Origin: Fuerstiella sp.
GTDB taxonomy: Bacteria > Planctomycetota > Planctomycetia > Planctomycetales > Planctomycetaceae
NCBI GenBank assembly: GCA_022447185.1
Contig: JAKVAY010000037.1
Location: forward strand, 84,447 to 148,446
DNA: 64,000 bases
Direction of reading: 5' to 3'
Shown piece by piece: positions 19,586 to 31,000 of this stretch. The translations under genes were made by a program, and so were the position numbers. Below the pieces are notes generated by a model. That model did not search any database, was not told where the DNA came from, and saw nothing but the letters and a program-made list of their open reading frames with translations. Each line of letters opens with the position of its first letter. Within the stretch, counting starts at the first letter, position 1.

Positions 19586-20116
19586 CTATGGGAGAAATCC
19601 GCGTTCGCGAAGTTCCTGCAAATTGTCCTGAGCACTCGACATGACACGCTGGGACGCGTACTTGAACAGCGCAAATCCTGCCAGTCCTGGAGGTGCGCTT
19701 AAAATGGCGGTGTGCTCTTCTTCTTCTCCGTCCAGCCGATGATTAAGTTGATCCACTGCTTCCGCAACTGTGTCGGTGATGATGCGTTCGCTGCCCTGAT
19801 GATTACTGAGTTTCAGGTTTGAAAAAGCGGCTGTCCGTGACATAAGAAACTCAGCTGCGCCAAACTCGTCCGAACTCTCAAAGAAGTTGTGAAACTCAGG
19901 TTGCACGTTGTCCGGTGTCAGAATCTTCGCCCGGGAAATCGTAACCTGTCCCTGACGCACAGACACGGTTCGGTTTTCGCCGTCAGCGGGCATGACGAGG
20001 AAATAGGGCAGGTCAGAATCACCAAAGGTGAATAACGAAAACCTCACCTCACGTTCAATTCGCACGGATTCCCAAAGCTTCTGGAAGAATCGTTCGCGTT
20101 CGTGGTCCTCAAACAT
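19586..20116 (-). CDS. conserved-looking soluble protein, unknown function
   Basis: About 176 residues, acidic, without signal peptide or membrane segment. The first half is beta-rich (VRFSLFTFGDSDLPYFLVM), the second half helical (AVDQLNHRLDGEEEEH). No known motif is visible. ATG at 20116 is preceded by an in-frame GTG at 20122. It is followed after 34 bp by the membrane-protein gene 19009-19551, suggesting a two-gene unit with related roles. Confidence 0.72.
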   Translation of the reverse strand: MFEDHERERFFQKLWESVRIEREVRFSLFTFGDSDLPYFLVMPADGENRTVSVRQGQVTISRAKILTPDNVQPEFHNFFESSDEFGAAEFLMSRTAAFSNLKLSNHQGSERIITDTVAEAVDQLNHRLDGEEEEHTAILSAPPGLAGFALFKYASQRVMSSAQDNLQELRERGFLP

Positions 20117-20331
20117 AAGCACTCGCGTAGCATCATATTACTGTGAATTGGCGTGTCCACGTTATGGCCGCAGGGATTGAAAAGTCAATCCTCTGTCCGG
20201 GATTCCTGTTCGCCAGAGTCAACTCCGTGTTCCAAAGCAACGTTGTACGGCATAATCACATCCCCGAACTGATGGATTCTCGAGAGTGCAGAGCGAGTGA
20301 ACAGCAGACTGGCCACGATACACATAAACTC

Positions 20332-21555
20332 CTAAGGACGCAGCAGTGCGAGCGCTTCACCAAGGTGTTCCATGGCTCGATCGATTGTCTCGATAGACTG
20401 TGCAAATGCGAAACGAATATGTCCCGGACGCTGAAACAGGGTACCGGGTATCGTGACAACATGTCTCGTCTCAAGGATGTGTCGTGACAGATCAAGATCG
20501 TTCTCAATCACGTGACCATCAGCATCCTGCTGACCGATGTAGGCAGTCATGTCCGGAAAAAAGTAGAAGGCTCCCTGTGGACGGTTCCATTTGGCCCTGG
20601 GCGCGACTTCGGCAAACCTGCTGAGGAGATGATCGCGACGGACACACAACTGGTCTCGAATAGAATGACGCTCCGTAAAATCTCCATCGGCCCGCAAAAA
20701 ACGTGCGTAGCCCCTTTGAGTCGGCAGATTAACACACGAAGAGGCATTCCCTTCAACGACGGCCAAGGTCCCGATGTGCTTTTTCGGTCCGGCAACGAAA
20801 CCGAGTCGCAGACCGGTTCCGGAGACTTCTTTTGACATTCCACTCACGATGAATGTTTGCTCCGGCAAAAGCGATGCAATGCTTGCGTATTCGACATCGT
20901 CATAGTAGATCGTTCGGTAGACCTCATCCGAGATCACAGCAACGTCTTTATGTTGAGACAACACGGCAGCCAGATCACGCAGCAGAGGCTTCTTGTAAAC
21001 GGCACCTGTGGGATTGTTGGGAGAATTCAAAACAACGGCTGCAATTGTGTCATTGGTCTTCAGCAATTCGTCGAGCTTTGAGGGATCCGGCAGGAAGTTG
21101 GAGTCCGTTGGAAGGACAATGGGGGGATCTCCTGTGACGAGGACCGGGATATTTTCGAAAGACTCATATCCAGGCGTGAACATCAGCAACCGCCGCCGTC
21201 GCACCGTTGAATTGAGGATCGTCAATGCAACTTTAAAGATTGCATCCTTAGGTCCGGGACAGACGACAATCTGCTGATCAGAGTACGAGAGACCAAATCG
21301 GGCAAGGTCTTCAGAGATCGCAGAGACGAGTTCCGGATCCCCCCGTTCACCCGAATAATGTGTCGCATCTGAATCAAGTGCGTCGACCATCGCCTGCTTG
21401 ATCAAACTCGGAACCGGGATCTCAGGATTCATTTCACCGATACCAAGATCCAGTACCGGTACGCCGTCAGCACGCAATCGGTCGGCAACAGCTTTGACTT
21501 CCAGGGTTGGCGACGACTTGAGTTGCCGTGCCCAGGGAGAAATGCACACAGGCAT
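20332..21555 (-). CDS. class I/II aminotransferase (aspartate-aminotransferase-like)
   Basis: A 407-residue PLP enzyme of the AspB-like subgroup (fold type I). LDLGIGEMNPEIPVP opens the fold, VVLNSPNNPTGAVY is the substrate and PLP-binding loop, ISDEVYRTIYYDD holds the PLP-contacting Asp and Tyr, and the PLP lysine is in SGMSKEVSGTGLRLG. A C-terminal substrate-binding arginine lies in PGHIRFAF. It probably interconverts an amino acid and its keto acid, glutamate/aspartate being most likely. It starts 24 bp after the stop of nadX, so it is almost certainly in an operon with the aspartate-dehydrogenase-like gene, which favours an aspartate-linked substrate. Confidence 0.92.
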   Translation of the reverse strand: MPVCISPWARQLKSSPTLEVKAVADRLRADGVPVLDLGIGEMNPEIPVPSLIKQAMVDALDSDATHYSGERGDPELVSAISEDLARFGLSYSDQQIVVCPGPKDAIFKVALTILNSTVRRRRLLMFTPGYESFENIPVLVTGDPPIVLPTDSNFLPDPSKLDELLKTNDTIAAVVLNSPNNPTGAVYKKPLLRDLAAVLSQHKDVAVISDEVYRTIYYDDVEYASIASLLPEQTFIVSGMSKEVSGTGLRLGFVAGPKKHIGTLAVVEGNASSCVNLPTQRGYARFLRADGDFTERHSIRDQLCVRRDHLLSRFAEVAPRAKWNRPQGAFYFFPDMTAYIGQQDADGHVIENDLDLSRHILETRHVVTIPGTLFQRPGHIRFAFAQSIETIDRAMEHLGEALALLRP

Positions 21556-21579
21556 TGAATTATTCTCGTAATTGTCAGT

Positions 21580-22377
21580 TTAGCGAATGTGAATTCCGGA
21601 GCCGGTCGATCCAATCATCTGAATACTGTTGTAGATCGAAGCCGGTGTACTGGCTCCGGTCACACCGGAGATCGTTTCTGCACGTTCAATGTCAAGAATG
21701 ATACCAGGGGCCCGGGCATGCACGGCCACGGTCGCCGTATTCCAGGCTGGATTGACGATCAGTTTCGCGTTGGTCCGGTCAAACCCCAGACTGGCGTAGG
21801 CAATCGTAGCAATCGTGTTGACATTGCGTGGAAATTTTGGACAGATGTCGCGGACAGGACCGTCGTACAACGTGGTTTCTTCAGTGATACTGTCAGGGTC
21901 GATGCCGGCGGCCGCACAATCGACGTTTCCTGGCGGCTTCTTCATGATCACGCTGACTTCTTCCCAAACGTCACGATTTTCAAGCAAAGCGTCCACCCCG
22001 ACACCGCCACCATGAGGCAACCAGGCACGTGTACCGTGCCGACACGTTGTTTCCTCAAGGCTTTCCTCGAAAGCTCTGTCAGCAAGAGCTGTCACCGATA
22101 TGAGCATGTAGTTCGTCTTTTCCAGTATTGTTGTCGCCCACTGTCGGCTGACATCAGGATGGGCCATCTCCACGACCAGGTCAGCCTCTGCTGATTCGAA
22201 TTCGGCGAGGTCCGTCAGCACCAACTCCGGCGTGAGGTCGTTCAGTCGTGAGGAATCGACGTCATGCACGAAAGCGATTTCCATTCCGTTTTCCGGATCG
22301 GCGTCGATCATTTGATGGACTGCATTTCCGATGGTCCCATAGCCGATCAGGCCAATTCGTGTCTTCGCTTCGGTCAT
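21580..22377 (-). CDS. nadX: L-aspartate dehydrogenase-like protein (NadX)
   Basis: A 265-residue NAD(P)-dependent dehydrogenase of the DUF108/NadX family, converting L-aspartate to iminoaspartate or oxaloacetate plus ammonia. The Rossmann motif IGLIGYGTIGNAV is at residues 8-20. Family landmarks are LPHGGGVGVDALL, VIMKKPPGN, FPRNVNTIATIAYASLG and the C-terminal IYNSIQMIGSTGSG. Length is typical. AGGAA lies nine bases upstream of the ATG. It sits upstream of an aspartate-aminotransferase-like gene. A separate nadB is also in this window, so NadX is not needed to supply iminoaspartate for NAD and may instead work in aspartate metabolism with the aminotransferase. Confidence 0.88.
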   Translation of the reverse strand: MTEAKTRIGLIGYGTIGNAVHQMIDADPENGMEIAFVHDVDSSRLNDLTPELVLTDLAEFESAEADLVVEMAHPDVSRQWATTILEKTNYMLISVTALADRAFEESLEETTCRHGTRAWLPHGGGVGVDALLENRDVWEEVSVIMKKPPGNVDCAAAGIDPDSITEETTLYDGPVRDICPKFPRNVNTIATIAYASLGFDRTNAKLIVNPAWNTATVAVHARAPGIILDIERAETISGVTGASTPASIYNSIQMIGSTGSGIHIR

Positions 22378-22768
22378 TGATTGTGTTCCTTACGAAATCC
22401 TGAGCAGATCAAGTGATATGCGTCCGGATCAACGATGTAGATTCTTTGAAAGTTTTATTCAATTGCACGGCACAGACAAACCTGTTGCCCATAGTAACAA
22501 AGATACCCAGGAAAGTGACGCAAAGCAGCGGCAGATGGAACAGATCGCCAGCAGTCTCAACCCTCTGTGGATGCAACTTGAAGCTGCACCATGGCATGGC
22601 TGGACATGCCGCCGCAAGCCACTGTGAATACGATTTTGACTTCTGATGTCAGAATAGTGAAAACCTCGGACGTCACCCGCGCCACCTGATCGTACCCTTC
22701 CACAAAAAGCGAGCAAGGTTCGCTGAATCGTCAATGATCGGTCGATTCTGCGAACGCGGGTTAAAACT
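22378..22768. other. intergenic region between nadX and rnpB
   Basis: Contains the upstream region of nadX and whatever follows the 3' end of RNase P RNA (a run TTTT directly follows the P1 stem on the minus strand). No frame looks like a real gene. Confidence 0.5.
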
Positions 22769-23178
<410 letters not shown>

Positions 23179-23557
23179 AATACAGAGTCTAGTTTTCAGA
23201 CATCAGTTTGCAGTGTTCCATTCAGGGTTTTCCCTGGAATCCTGTGAATTCCTCGATGTCCGGTTCTCGTGCTCTGGCTCACCATCCCGCTTCAGTCCAT
23301 TTCAAACGTCGAAACACTGAACATAAAAAAATGAACGCTACCGACTCCGATGCCCGACCTGTGCCGGTGCAGTATCAAATATAGTTCCCGATAGATTTCA
23401 TTCGAGCATTACGAAACCAGACATGCTGGTATTCAGGTGCATTAATCCGGAGACAGATCAGCGACTGAAACTGGCATTCAGTGTCAGAGACGTTGAAAGC
23501 ATCCTTCAACGTGCGATTGCCGAACACGGAACCATTGATATCGGCAGACAGCTCAAT
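23179..23557. other. intergenic region upstream of rnpB
   Basis: Should contain the rnpB promoter near 23186-23230. No convincing gene. A plus-strand frame from 23423 reads in a protein-like manner for some 45 codons but has no upstream support and runs into the antisense of the SDR gene. Confidence 0.45.
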
Positions 23558-24340
23558 TCATTTTGCCGTCCATCCACCGTCCACTGTCAACAGACTTCCG
23601 GTCATATAACTGCTGGCCGGACTCGACAACAGGATTGCCGGGCCCTGGATTTCCCTGAGGTCTCCCCAGCGTTCCAAAGCCACCGCTCCCACAATGTGCT
23701 TCTTTGTTTCTTCCGAATCAGCAAACGGCAGATTCATTGGAGTCAGAAATGGTCCAGGGCAAATCGCGTTGCACGTGACGCCGGAAGTTGCTAGTTCCAG
23801 TCCAAGGGCCCTAGTGAGTTGAACCACTGCTCCTTTGCTGGATGTGTAGGGAGTTCGATTGGCGAGCCCCACCATTCCAAGCGTACTCGCAATATTCACA
23901 ATGCGTCCGTATCCGGCAGATTTCATATGCGGGATTACTTCACGACAGCACAACCAGGTGCCATCGACATTTGTCTTTTGCACCTGCTGGAAGTCTTCGT
24001 ATGACACTTCATCGATCGCTCCGCGAACATTAATTCCGGCACTGTTAACCAGAATGTCAATTTTTTCGTGACTCGTGATGACACCGTCGACCATGGCTCG
24101 GACATCTTCCGGACTGGTCACATCTGCAGCAACACCAGTTGCCGGATGACCATAGGTGTCTTCAAGTTCCTGAGCGACCTCAGCCGCCTGACTGGCATTA
24201 CGACCTGCGACGATCACGGTAGCCCCCGCCGATGCAAGTCCCGCTGCCATGGCCGTACCCAGACCTTTCGTACCGCCAGTGATGATGGCGACATTCCCCG
24301 TGAGGTCGAACTGATTGATGCCAGGAAGAGACGAAGGCAT
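23558..24340 (-). CDS. short-chain dehydrogenase/reductase
   Basis: A 260-residue classical SDR using NAD(P). The cofactor motif TGGTKGLGTAMA lies at about residues 19-30, NSAG (the stabilising motif) near 95, a catalytic serine in VNIASTLGMVG, and the YTSSK motif (Tyr-x3-Lys) follows. The C-terminus TGSLLTVDGGWTAK is typical of the gluconate 5-dehydrogenase and 3-oxoacyl-ACP-reductase-like groups. Substrate unknown. The ATG at 24340 has GGAG eight bases upstream. It lies about 100 bp downstream of nadB on the same strand, possibly in the same transcript. Confidence 0.93.
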   Translation of the reverse strand: MPSSLPGINQFDLTGNVAIITGGTKGLGTAMAAGLASAGATVIVAGRNASQAAEVAQELEDTYGHPATGVAADVTSPEDVRAMVDGVITSHEKIDILVNSAGINVRGAIDEVSYEDFQQVQKTNVDGTWLCCREVIPHMKSAGYGRIVNIASTLGMVGLANRTPYTSSKGAVVQLTRALGLELATSGVTCNAICPGPFLTPMNLPFADSEETKKHIVGAVALERWGDLREIQGPAILLSSPASSYMTGSLLTVDGGWTAK

Positions 24341-24441
24341 GGACACATCTCCAGATGAAAAAATATGACAAACACCCGTAATGTACAGATTGAGACCAAA
24401 TACTGGCAGCATGCAGCCGGGACTGGCAGGCGGCCCGACCA

Positions 24442-26064
24442 TCAGGCCCGCATAAGCCGGATGTGTTGAATCGCATCCGGATCTGTTTTCGGATAATCGC
24501 TGCGTGCATGAACACCCCGACTTTCACGGCGTTGTTGAGCTGCGGTTGCCATGACTCGGCCAACGAGCATCATATTCTGCAACTCCCAGCCTTCCGGTTC
24601 CATCAGGTCACGGCGACACACATAGTTCGCCCAGAAGTCCAGCTGTTGTTCCGCTAATATCAATGACTCTTCATTTCGAGTGATGCCGACACTGCGCCAC
24701 ATCAAACTCTTGAGCGAATTGCGAATATCGGCAAGGTCGAGCGACTCATCGGCAGTGTCCACACCCGGAGCGGACGTCATCGCCGGAGCTGTGAAATTGT
24801 CCGGAATCGCAGTCGCCGCCTGTGACGCATTCCTGCCACAATCAAGGCCGAAAACAACGCCTTCCAGCAGACTGTTGCTGGCCAGACGATTGGCCCCATG
24901 AAGTCCAGTGGACGTCACTTCACCTGCCGCCCAGAGATTCGGCAGACTCGTTTGTCCGTTTGAGGCAGTGGTGACTCCGCCAATCATGTAATGCGCCCCG
25001 GGCCGGACTGGAACTTTGTCACGTGTAATATCCAGACCGAAGTCGGCACAGACTTTCCCGATATGCGGAAACCTCAGCCGAATTCGATCTTCCGGGATCG
25101 GTGACAAATCCAGATAGACACAGGGATGCGAAGTCAATTCCATCTGCCGGGTGATTGCCTGAGAGACGACATCGCGTGGAGCCAGTTCTGCGGCATCGTC
25201 ATAGTCCGGCATAAAACGATGGCCGGTCGAATCGATCAGATGAGCGCCTTCGCCGCGCACGGCCTCTGTAATCAGATGACGTGAACTGCCTGCGATGTAG
25301 AGAACCGTGGGATGAAACTGCATAAACTCCATGTCACGAACTTCACACCCTGCTCGGAATGCCAGTGCATGTCCGTCTGCTGTCGCGATGGACGGATTCG
25401 TCGTTTCACGATATATCGCGCCCGCCCCACCGGTACACAGAATCGTCTGCTTTGCCCACACAAATGTGCGACCATGGTCAGGATTCCAAACCAGAGCCCC
25501 GCGACAGACGCCGTCCCGTGTCAGCAGGTCGATGGTGTAGGTCTGCTGCCATACATCCACATTCGGAGCACACTGTACCGACGCGTGCATCGCACGCATG
25601 AGTTCCTGCCCGGTCGCATCACCAAGAGCGTGTGCAACTCGAGGATAACTGTGGCCACCTTCAAGAGTCAGCGCCAGCCTGCCATCAATACGATCAAATT
25701 CGGCTCCCAGAGCGACGAGTTCGCTTATGCGTTCCGGTGCATCGTGAATAACCTTCTCCACAATATCACCGTGACACATTCCCTTGCCAGCCGCGATGGT
25801 GTCAGCGACATGACTTGCGAAATCGTCAAGCGGATCCAGCACGCCGGCAATGCCACCCTGGGCGTAGGTGCTGTTCGACTGCTGCAGCTGATCCTTGGTT
25901 ACGATGATTGTCTGGAGCGCCGGATCCACAGCCAGCGCTGCCCGGGTTCCGGCGATGCCACTACCCAGAATAAGTATGTCAGTAAAAAGATGCGGGATCC
26001 TGCGAGGATCAAACGGCACAAGGTACCGCCGAAGGACAGGGACAGGTATCGGAGCAGATGACAA
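24442..26064 (-). CDS. nadB: L-aspartate oxidase
   Basis: A 540-residue FAD enzyme that oxidises L-aspartate to iminoaspartate, the first step of NAD synthesis. The FAD Rossmann motif ILGSGIAGTRAAL is at about residues 33-45. STYAQGGIAGV and FHPTVLYIAG are signature segments, and GEVTSTGLHGANRLASNSL binds the flavin. The start is TTG at 26064; GGAG lies seven bases upstream, and no better ATG exists. It begins 28 bp downstream of the COG0523 GTPase gene, so the two are likely one operon. nadA and nadC are not in the window. Confidence 0.96.
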   Translation of the reverse strand: MSSAPIPVPVLRRYLVPFDPRRIPHLFTDILILGSGIAGTRAALAVDPALQTIIVTKDQLQQSNSTYAQGGIAGVLDPLDDFASHVADTIAAGKGMCHGDIVEKVIHDAPERISELVALGAEFDRIDGRLALTLEGGHSYPRVAHALGDATGQELMRAMHASVQCAPNVDVWQQTYTIDLLTRDGVCRGALVWNPDHGRTFVWAKQTILCTGGAGAIYRETTNPSIATADGHALAFRAGCEVRDMEFMQFHPTVLYIAGSSRHLITEAVRGEGAHLIDSTGHRFMPDYDDAAELAPRDVVSQAITRQMELTSHPCVYLDLSPIPEDRIRLRFPHIGKVCADFGLDITRDKVPVRPGAHYMIGGVTTASNGQTSLPNLWAAGEVTSTGLHGANRLASNSLLEGVVFGLDCGRNASQAATAIPDNFTAPAMTSAPGVDTADESLDLADIRNSLKSLMWRSVGITRNEESLILAEQQLDFWANYVCRRDLMEPEGWELQNMMLVGRVMATAAQQRRESRGVHARSDYPKTDPDAIQHIRLMRA

Positions 26065-26091
26065 GACTTGTCTCCAGCAGGCTGCTGATTG

Positions 26092-27204
26092 TCAGCCAGG
26101 AATTTCCGTAATTCGATGAGTGGGTTCCGGACGTCCGGGTCGGAAACTCCGAGTGCCCCGGGATTCGCCGGCAGCTCCGACAGATGCCAGTACATTCTCC
26201 ACAACAGTCGTGACGATTGCTTCAAGATGTTTTGGATCACAGGCAACTCGGGCATTGATGATCACATCAGCACTCGTCACACGGCAGTTCGACGGAAGAG
26301 ACAATTCCACCGGCGAATCGCTGCTCACCAGATTAGCAACTCCGAAAAAACCTTCCCACAATCCGATCGCCTTAAGGTGAGCGGGCTCCGCACCGGTCGT
26401 CTGCAGATTCTGCTTCAGTTGTTCGACGATTTGAAGCAGAAACGCATCGAGCTCAAATTCGTTCCCCGAACTTACTCGCAGGCTGCTGTTCAACCATCCA
26501 AGTTCTGCCTCACCTTCAGCGTAGGTATCGTAATCAATGTCCAGCAACCGGCGCCCGTAGTCACCGGTTTGGGCAAGCAGTTTAATCAACTCTTCGAAGC
26601 CGGTTCCCGTCCGGGCGGAGATTCGCAGAACAGGTCTGTCATCCACATGTGCACGAACCAGGTTTTCCAGTTCACCAGCCTCCGATTCGGTGAGTTCATC
26701 AACGCGATTGATGAGAATAAGATCAGCTTCTTCAAGTTGTTTGGTGAAAATGTAAGCAGCTTTGGGAGAAAACCCGGCGTGCTGCTTCTCCTGGAGTATT
26801 CGTTTTCCGTGTGACGGCTTCAGGATCACTGCGTAAGGTGCAATACAAAATTCCGCATCAAACAGCTGTCGAATGGGTTGGATGACCGTTGCCACCAGGT
26901 CGGTGCAGCTGCCCACAGGTTCCGCCAGAATAATGTCCGGACGTTGTTCCCGGCCAAGACTGCGAACCGTGTTCATGAGATCATCGAAGCTGCAGCAGAA
27001 ACACGCGCCTGCGACCTCGCCCACATCAAACCCGAGTGCGCGCAGCATATTGGTATCAACCAGGTCAGAGGCCTGGTCGTTCGTGACGATGCCGACGTTC
27101 AATCCCTGAGAGGTGTAGTACTGAGCCAGACGTGCGAGCGTCGTGGTTTTACCAGCTCCCAGGAACCCGCCGATCATGATGTATCGAATTTTGTGCATAG
27201 CCAT
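26092..27204 (-). CDS. COG0523/CobW-like GTPase (metal chaperone family)
   Basis: A 370-residue G3E-family GTPase. The P-loop [12 protein letters not shown] is at about residues 12-23, the metal-binding CxCC motif is in [17 protein letters not shown] corresponds to the Walker-B/effector region and INRVDEL to the base-recognition motif (NRxD for NKxD). Family members insert or deliver metals, mainly zinc, cobalt or nickel, to client enzymes. The C-terminal third is unlike CobW_C proper. ATG at 27204; another at 27198. It directly precedes nadB. It could serve as an assembly factor, but neither NadB nor the SDR is a known zinc client, so the link is unproven. Confidence 0.88.
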   Translation of the reverse strand: MAMHKIRYIMIGGFLGAGKTTTLARLAQYYTSQGLNVGIVTNDQASDLVDTNMLRALGFDVGEVAGACFCCSFDDLMNTVRSLGREQRPDIILAEPVGSCTDLVATVIQPIRQLFDAEFCIAPYAVILKPSHGKRILQEKQHAGFSPKAAYIFTKQLEEADLILINRVDELTESEAGELENLVRAHVDDRPVLRISARTGTGFEELIKLLAQTGDYGRRLLDIDYDTYAEGEAELGWLNSSLRVSSGNEFELDAFLLQIVEQLKQNLQTTGAEPAHLKAIGLWEGFFGVANLVSSDSPVELSLPSNCRVTSADVIINARVACDPKHLEAIVTTVVENVLASVGAAGESRGTRSFRPGRPEPTHRITEIPG

Positions 27205-27900
27205 ATCTTCGCGTTCTCACCGGAGAATAACCGCTGTTGACCACGAGATCATCGAATCGCACGGCAACAACCGCGAAAGAAGAGCATATCCGAAATGCCT
27301 GGTGGATTCCGAATTCAAAATTACAGCAGGCTAATCTTACTGCGTGTACAGCTTCTAGAATTTTAAACGAGCGTTTGCGACGCCCCGTCATCCTGCGTGA
27401 TTTCCTGTGGCCGGATCTCCCGACGAAACCAAGAGTACCAACAAAATTGCATGACGGAAAATCCATTCGAGAACACGCTTCGGAGCAGAAAATTCTGAAT
27501 TCCACTGAGTCCCACAGCTCTTGTGGCAACAAGATTCGGACCGAAATCACGGGCATCATCAAAAGGCTCTTTGCTTTCACCCGGACAACCCCTGTGAGCA
27601 ATTCGTGATCTTTGGACTCAAATCTCCACCACGAATAACACATCGACACTGACGCCAAAACAAATCCAGTGGATGAATAAGCACGTCGATTTTTCAACTG
27701 AACCGGGATACAATGTCTACGCGTCAGTAACCGTGGAAACCCAGATTTCAGTGCGCCGGGCCTCCTGAATCCTTACCCTGGACGCACCATCGAACGCCGT
27801 TAGAATCAATCTGTTCGGGCAAATCTGGTAAACGGTCGGCAAGCTCCGACTTTAGTGAACGACTCCGGCCGACGCACCCGGCCAGCAAAAACACAATGTT
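27205..27900. other. intergenic region upstream of the GTPase and of tRNA-Arg
   Basis: About 700 bp with open frames on both strands, none of them protein-like or with a good ribosome-binding site. The promoter of the GTPase-nadB unit and of tRNA-Arg should be here. Confidence 0.5.
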
Positions 27901-27974
27901 GCCCTCGTAGCTCAGCTGGATAGAGCGTCGGATTCCTAATCCGAAGGTCGTGAGTTCGAATCTCGCCGGGGGTA
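27901..27974 (+). tRNA. tRNA-Arg (anticodon CCT)
   Basis: A 74-nt tRNA reading AGG. The acceptor stem GCCCTCG pairs with CGGGGGT (G1-U72 and U5-G68 wobbles), followed by A73. The anticodon stem TCGGA/TCCGA encloses loop TTCCTAA with anticodon CCT. The T arm GTGAG/CTCGC encloses TTCGAAT. CCA is not encoded. The D arm has AGCTCAGCTGGATAGAGC. It lies just upstream of the carbamoyltransferase fusion gene on the same strand. Confidence 0.97.
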
Positions 27975-28078
27975 TTGTTTTTTTGCCGTCTCACTGGTGT
28001 TGTGACCAACAGCTGACTGCATGTTGTGTACTCAAACATCCCGGTCGTATCCCTTTCGTAAAGATACTCGTCTTGGCC

Positions 28079-31000
28079 ATGGGCAACTTTCACCTGGGTA
28101 TCAATATGGGGCACGACCGTTCTGCCGCTGTCGTTCAGGACGGCAGGGTCGTGGTTGCGATCGAGCAGGAACGTCTGGACCGGGTGAAGCACAGTGTGGG
28201 GTTCATGCTGCAGTCCCCCGACCAAATGGGCCAAATCCAGGTACCGGGCGAAAGCATTGCTTACTGCCTGAACTACCTGGAACTGCCTCTGTCAGCGATG
28301 AGCACTATCACGGCGAACATGCCTGGTGTCGATATGGCACCACAGATTATGCGAAACAAATTTTCCGATGAGCTGGCGTCACACGTGAGGCAGATCCCCA
28401 GCCACCATCTTGCCCACGCCTATTCGGCTTTCTGGCCCTCAGGATTTGAGGAAGCGCTTGTCCTGGTCGTTGATGCCAGCGGCGCAACGATTTCCGATAA
28501 ACATGGACGTCATACGGAGTCGTATACGCTGTACGAAGGTCGCGGCACAAAACTTCATGAGCTGCACTGCGAAACAGTTCAGGCTCATCTGGCTGCTCTC
28601 TCGACTCTCGGTTTTGTCTATGAAGCAGTTGCCAGAAAAGCTGGTTTTGTAACACAGCTCAATTCCGGGCTAAGTTTTGCAGAAGCCGGTAAGCTAATGG
28701 GACTTGCAGCCTACGGTGGTCCACAGCCAAACTGGAATCGCTGGTTCCATAAAGACATAAACTCTCGCAGCATCCGAATATCGGCCTACGATATTTTTCT
28801 TGAAATGACGGCTCTGGAGAAACGCTACGACAGCGGACAGGGGAAGCCTTATTTTCGACCATGGCTGGTTGATCTGGCATGGAAAGTACAAAACGAGCTG
28901 GAACAGGTATTGTGTGCTCTTGTCGAAGAAGCACAAAAACAGACGGGACTCAAACACCTGTGCCTGGCTGGCGGTGTTGCACTGAACTCTGTCGCCAACT
29001 ACCAAATCCTGACACGCTGCGAGCTGGATGACATTTTTATCTTTCCCGCTGCCGGCGACAACGGAATATCTGCTGGATGTGGTCTTTGGGCGTACCACAC
29101 TCAGGAAGCCGGAACAGAACGTCCGGCTCTCAGGTCAGCCTGTTTCGGTCGCTCGTACAGCTCACAGGAAATCGATCAGGCAATCGACGGTTTTGGTGAT
29201 CTGCTGGAGGTGGAACAGATTGAATTCAGTGACATGACTCATCAGGTGGCAGACGCCCTGGCCAAAGGCCACGTTGTTGCTCGCTTCGAAGGAGGCTCCG
29301 AGTTTGGACCACGTGCCCTGGGACATCGTTCAATTCTGGCCGATCCCACATATGAACGCATGAAGGACGTTTTGAACGCCAGAGTCAAATTTCGCGAAGC
29401 CTTTCGCCCGTTCGCCCCTTTCGTGCCGCTGGAACGCGCTGGCGATGTGTTCGAACTGAGTTCCGAATCACCTTATATGCTACTGGTCGCACCGGTCCGG
29501 GAAGAACTCAAATCACGGCTGCCGGCCATCACGCACGCGGACGGCACCGGACGAGTGCAGACCTGTACAGCCCACGATAATCCGTTCTTCCATTCACTGT
29601 GCCTGGAAGCAGAAACCAGGCGAGGTATTGCACCGGTCCTGCTGAATACCAGTTTCAATGTGGCGGGTCAGCCAATCGTGGAAACACCGGACGAGGCAAT
29701 CGAAACATTCCTGCGAACCGACATTGACTATCTTGCTCTGGAAGATCGATGGATTCGACGTCGGCACCAGCCAGTCAGAGAATACGACAGGCATGTTTTC
29801 AACCTGCCTGTCGAAGAACTGCCTGGAGGTCTGGATTCTGAACAGCCGTCCGTACTCCCGCTGATGACCGAACTGGATGCCGCCCTGTTCGATAATGATG
29901 GCAGTCGGCACTGGAGCGAATCAGAACTGGCCACCATCGCCAGCTATGGAGGCCAACTGAAGGAAACCAGTCTTTTATTCGGCAGCTCACCGTTTCTTGT
30001 ACCGCTGGAAACTCAGCTCAGCCCGCAGACAACCATTGTGCTGAATCCCAGGGGTGATTCAGTACTTGTGGATGAAACGGGACGGCAGGCAAAAGTACAA
30101 CTGACCCTGCGTCAGCTCGAAGTCCTGCTTGCGGTCCGCCATGATCCCCATTCACTCCGGGAAGAACTGCGTCTGAAGCTTTGCGCAACACCGGCAGAGT
30201 TCGATGAACTGATCACTGAGATGACCTCCGTCCTTGGCCAGTTTGAGATTGCAGTTCACGCCGGCTGGGTCGATACGGGAAGTCCATCACCCCTCGATAT
30301 GTCCAGCTTGAAAAGCACGCAGACACTGGGTCCATTCGACAACTCCGACTTCAATATTGAGTACGAGCTGCGACAAATCAGGCAGACCATTCTCAGTGCC
30401 GGCTACACCGAAAAAAACCTCTGCCGGCTGCTGAGCATCGAATCCCTGCAGTCGATTGAGCCAACGCGACTGCACTATTATGACGCACACCTGCTGCCCG
30501 AAAATCCTCTAAGTGATCTGATCAGACTGTTTCAACTGAGAGCCTCTGTTCCCCGGGAACGTGTGGAATATCTCTTTGACCGGAACCAGCTGCATTGCCT
30601 CGTTACGCTTGGAATTCTGATCGAACAGAAACATCGCTTTCGAGGGGGAGTTGATCTGTTTTGTTCGGGTGGACTACTGATTGCCACCGATCATCGCTAC
30701 ATGATCTTTGAAGATGATCAGCTGGATGAAGATCCGGTCATGTACATTGGGATGGACAGTCACGGTCTTGTACAAACAGCACCACGCCAAATCTGTAACG
30801 CATTGCTGGACCTGTGCTGCGGATCGGGAATTCAGGGACTGGTGGCCAGCCGCTACGCAAGAAAAGTCATTGCCGTAGATGTAAACCCTCGAGCCATTCG
30901 TTTTTCGCGATTCAACGCCCAGCTCAATGGAGTTCGCAATTATGAAGCACGCCAGGGAGACCTGTACGATGCCGTCAAAGAAGAAACGTTCGAGTGTATC

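Noticed and set aside
27149-27697. A 182-codon minus-strand frame upstream of the GTPase gene
   Set aside because: It overlaps the GTPase in another frame, is rich in Arg, Cys and Ser as random frames are, and has no ribosome-binding site.
27901-27974. tRNA-Arg as an attachment site for an integrated element
   Set aside because: I found no repeat of the tRNA 3' end elsewhere in the window, and no integrase or phage gene follows it.
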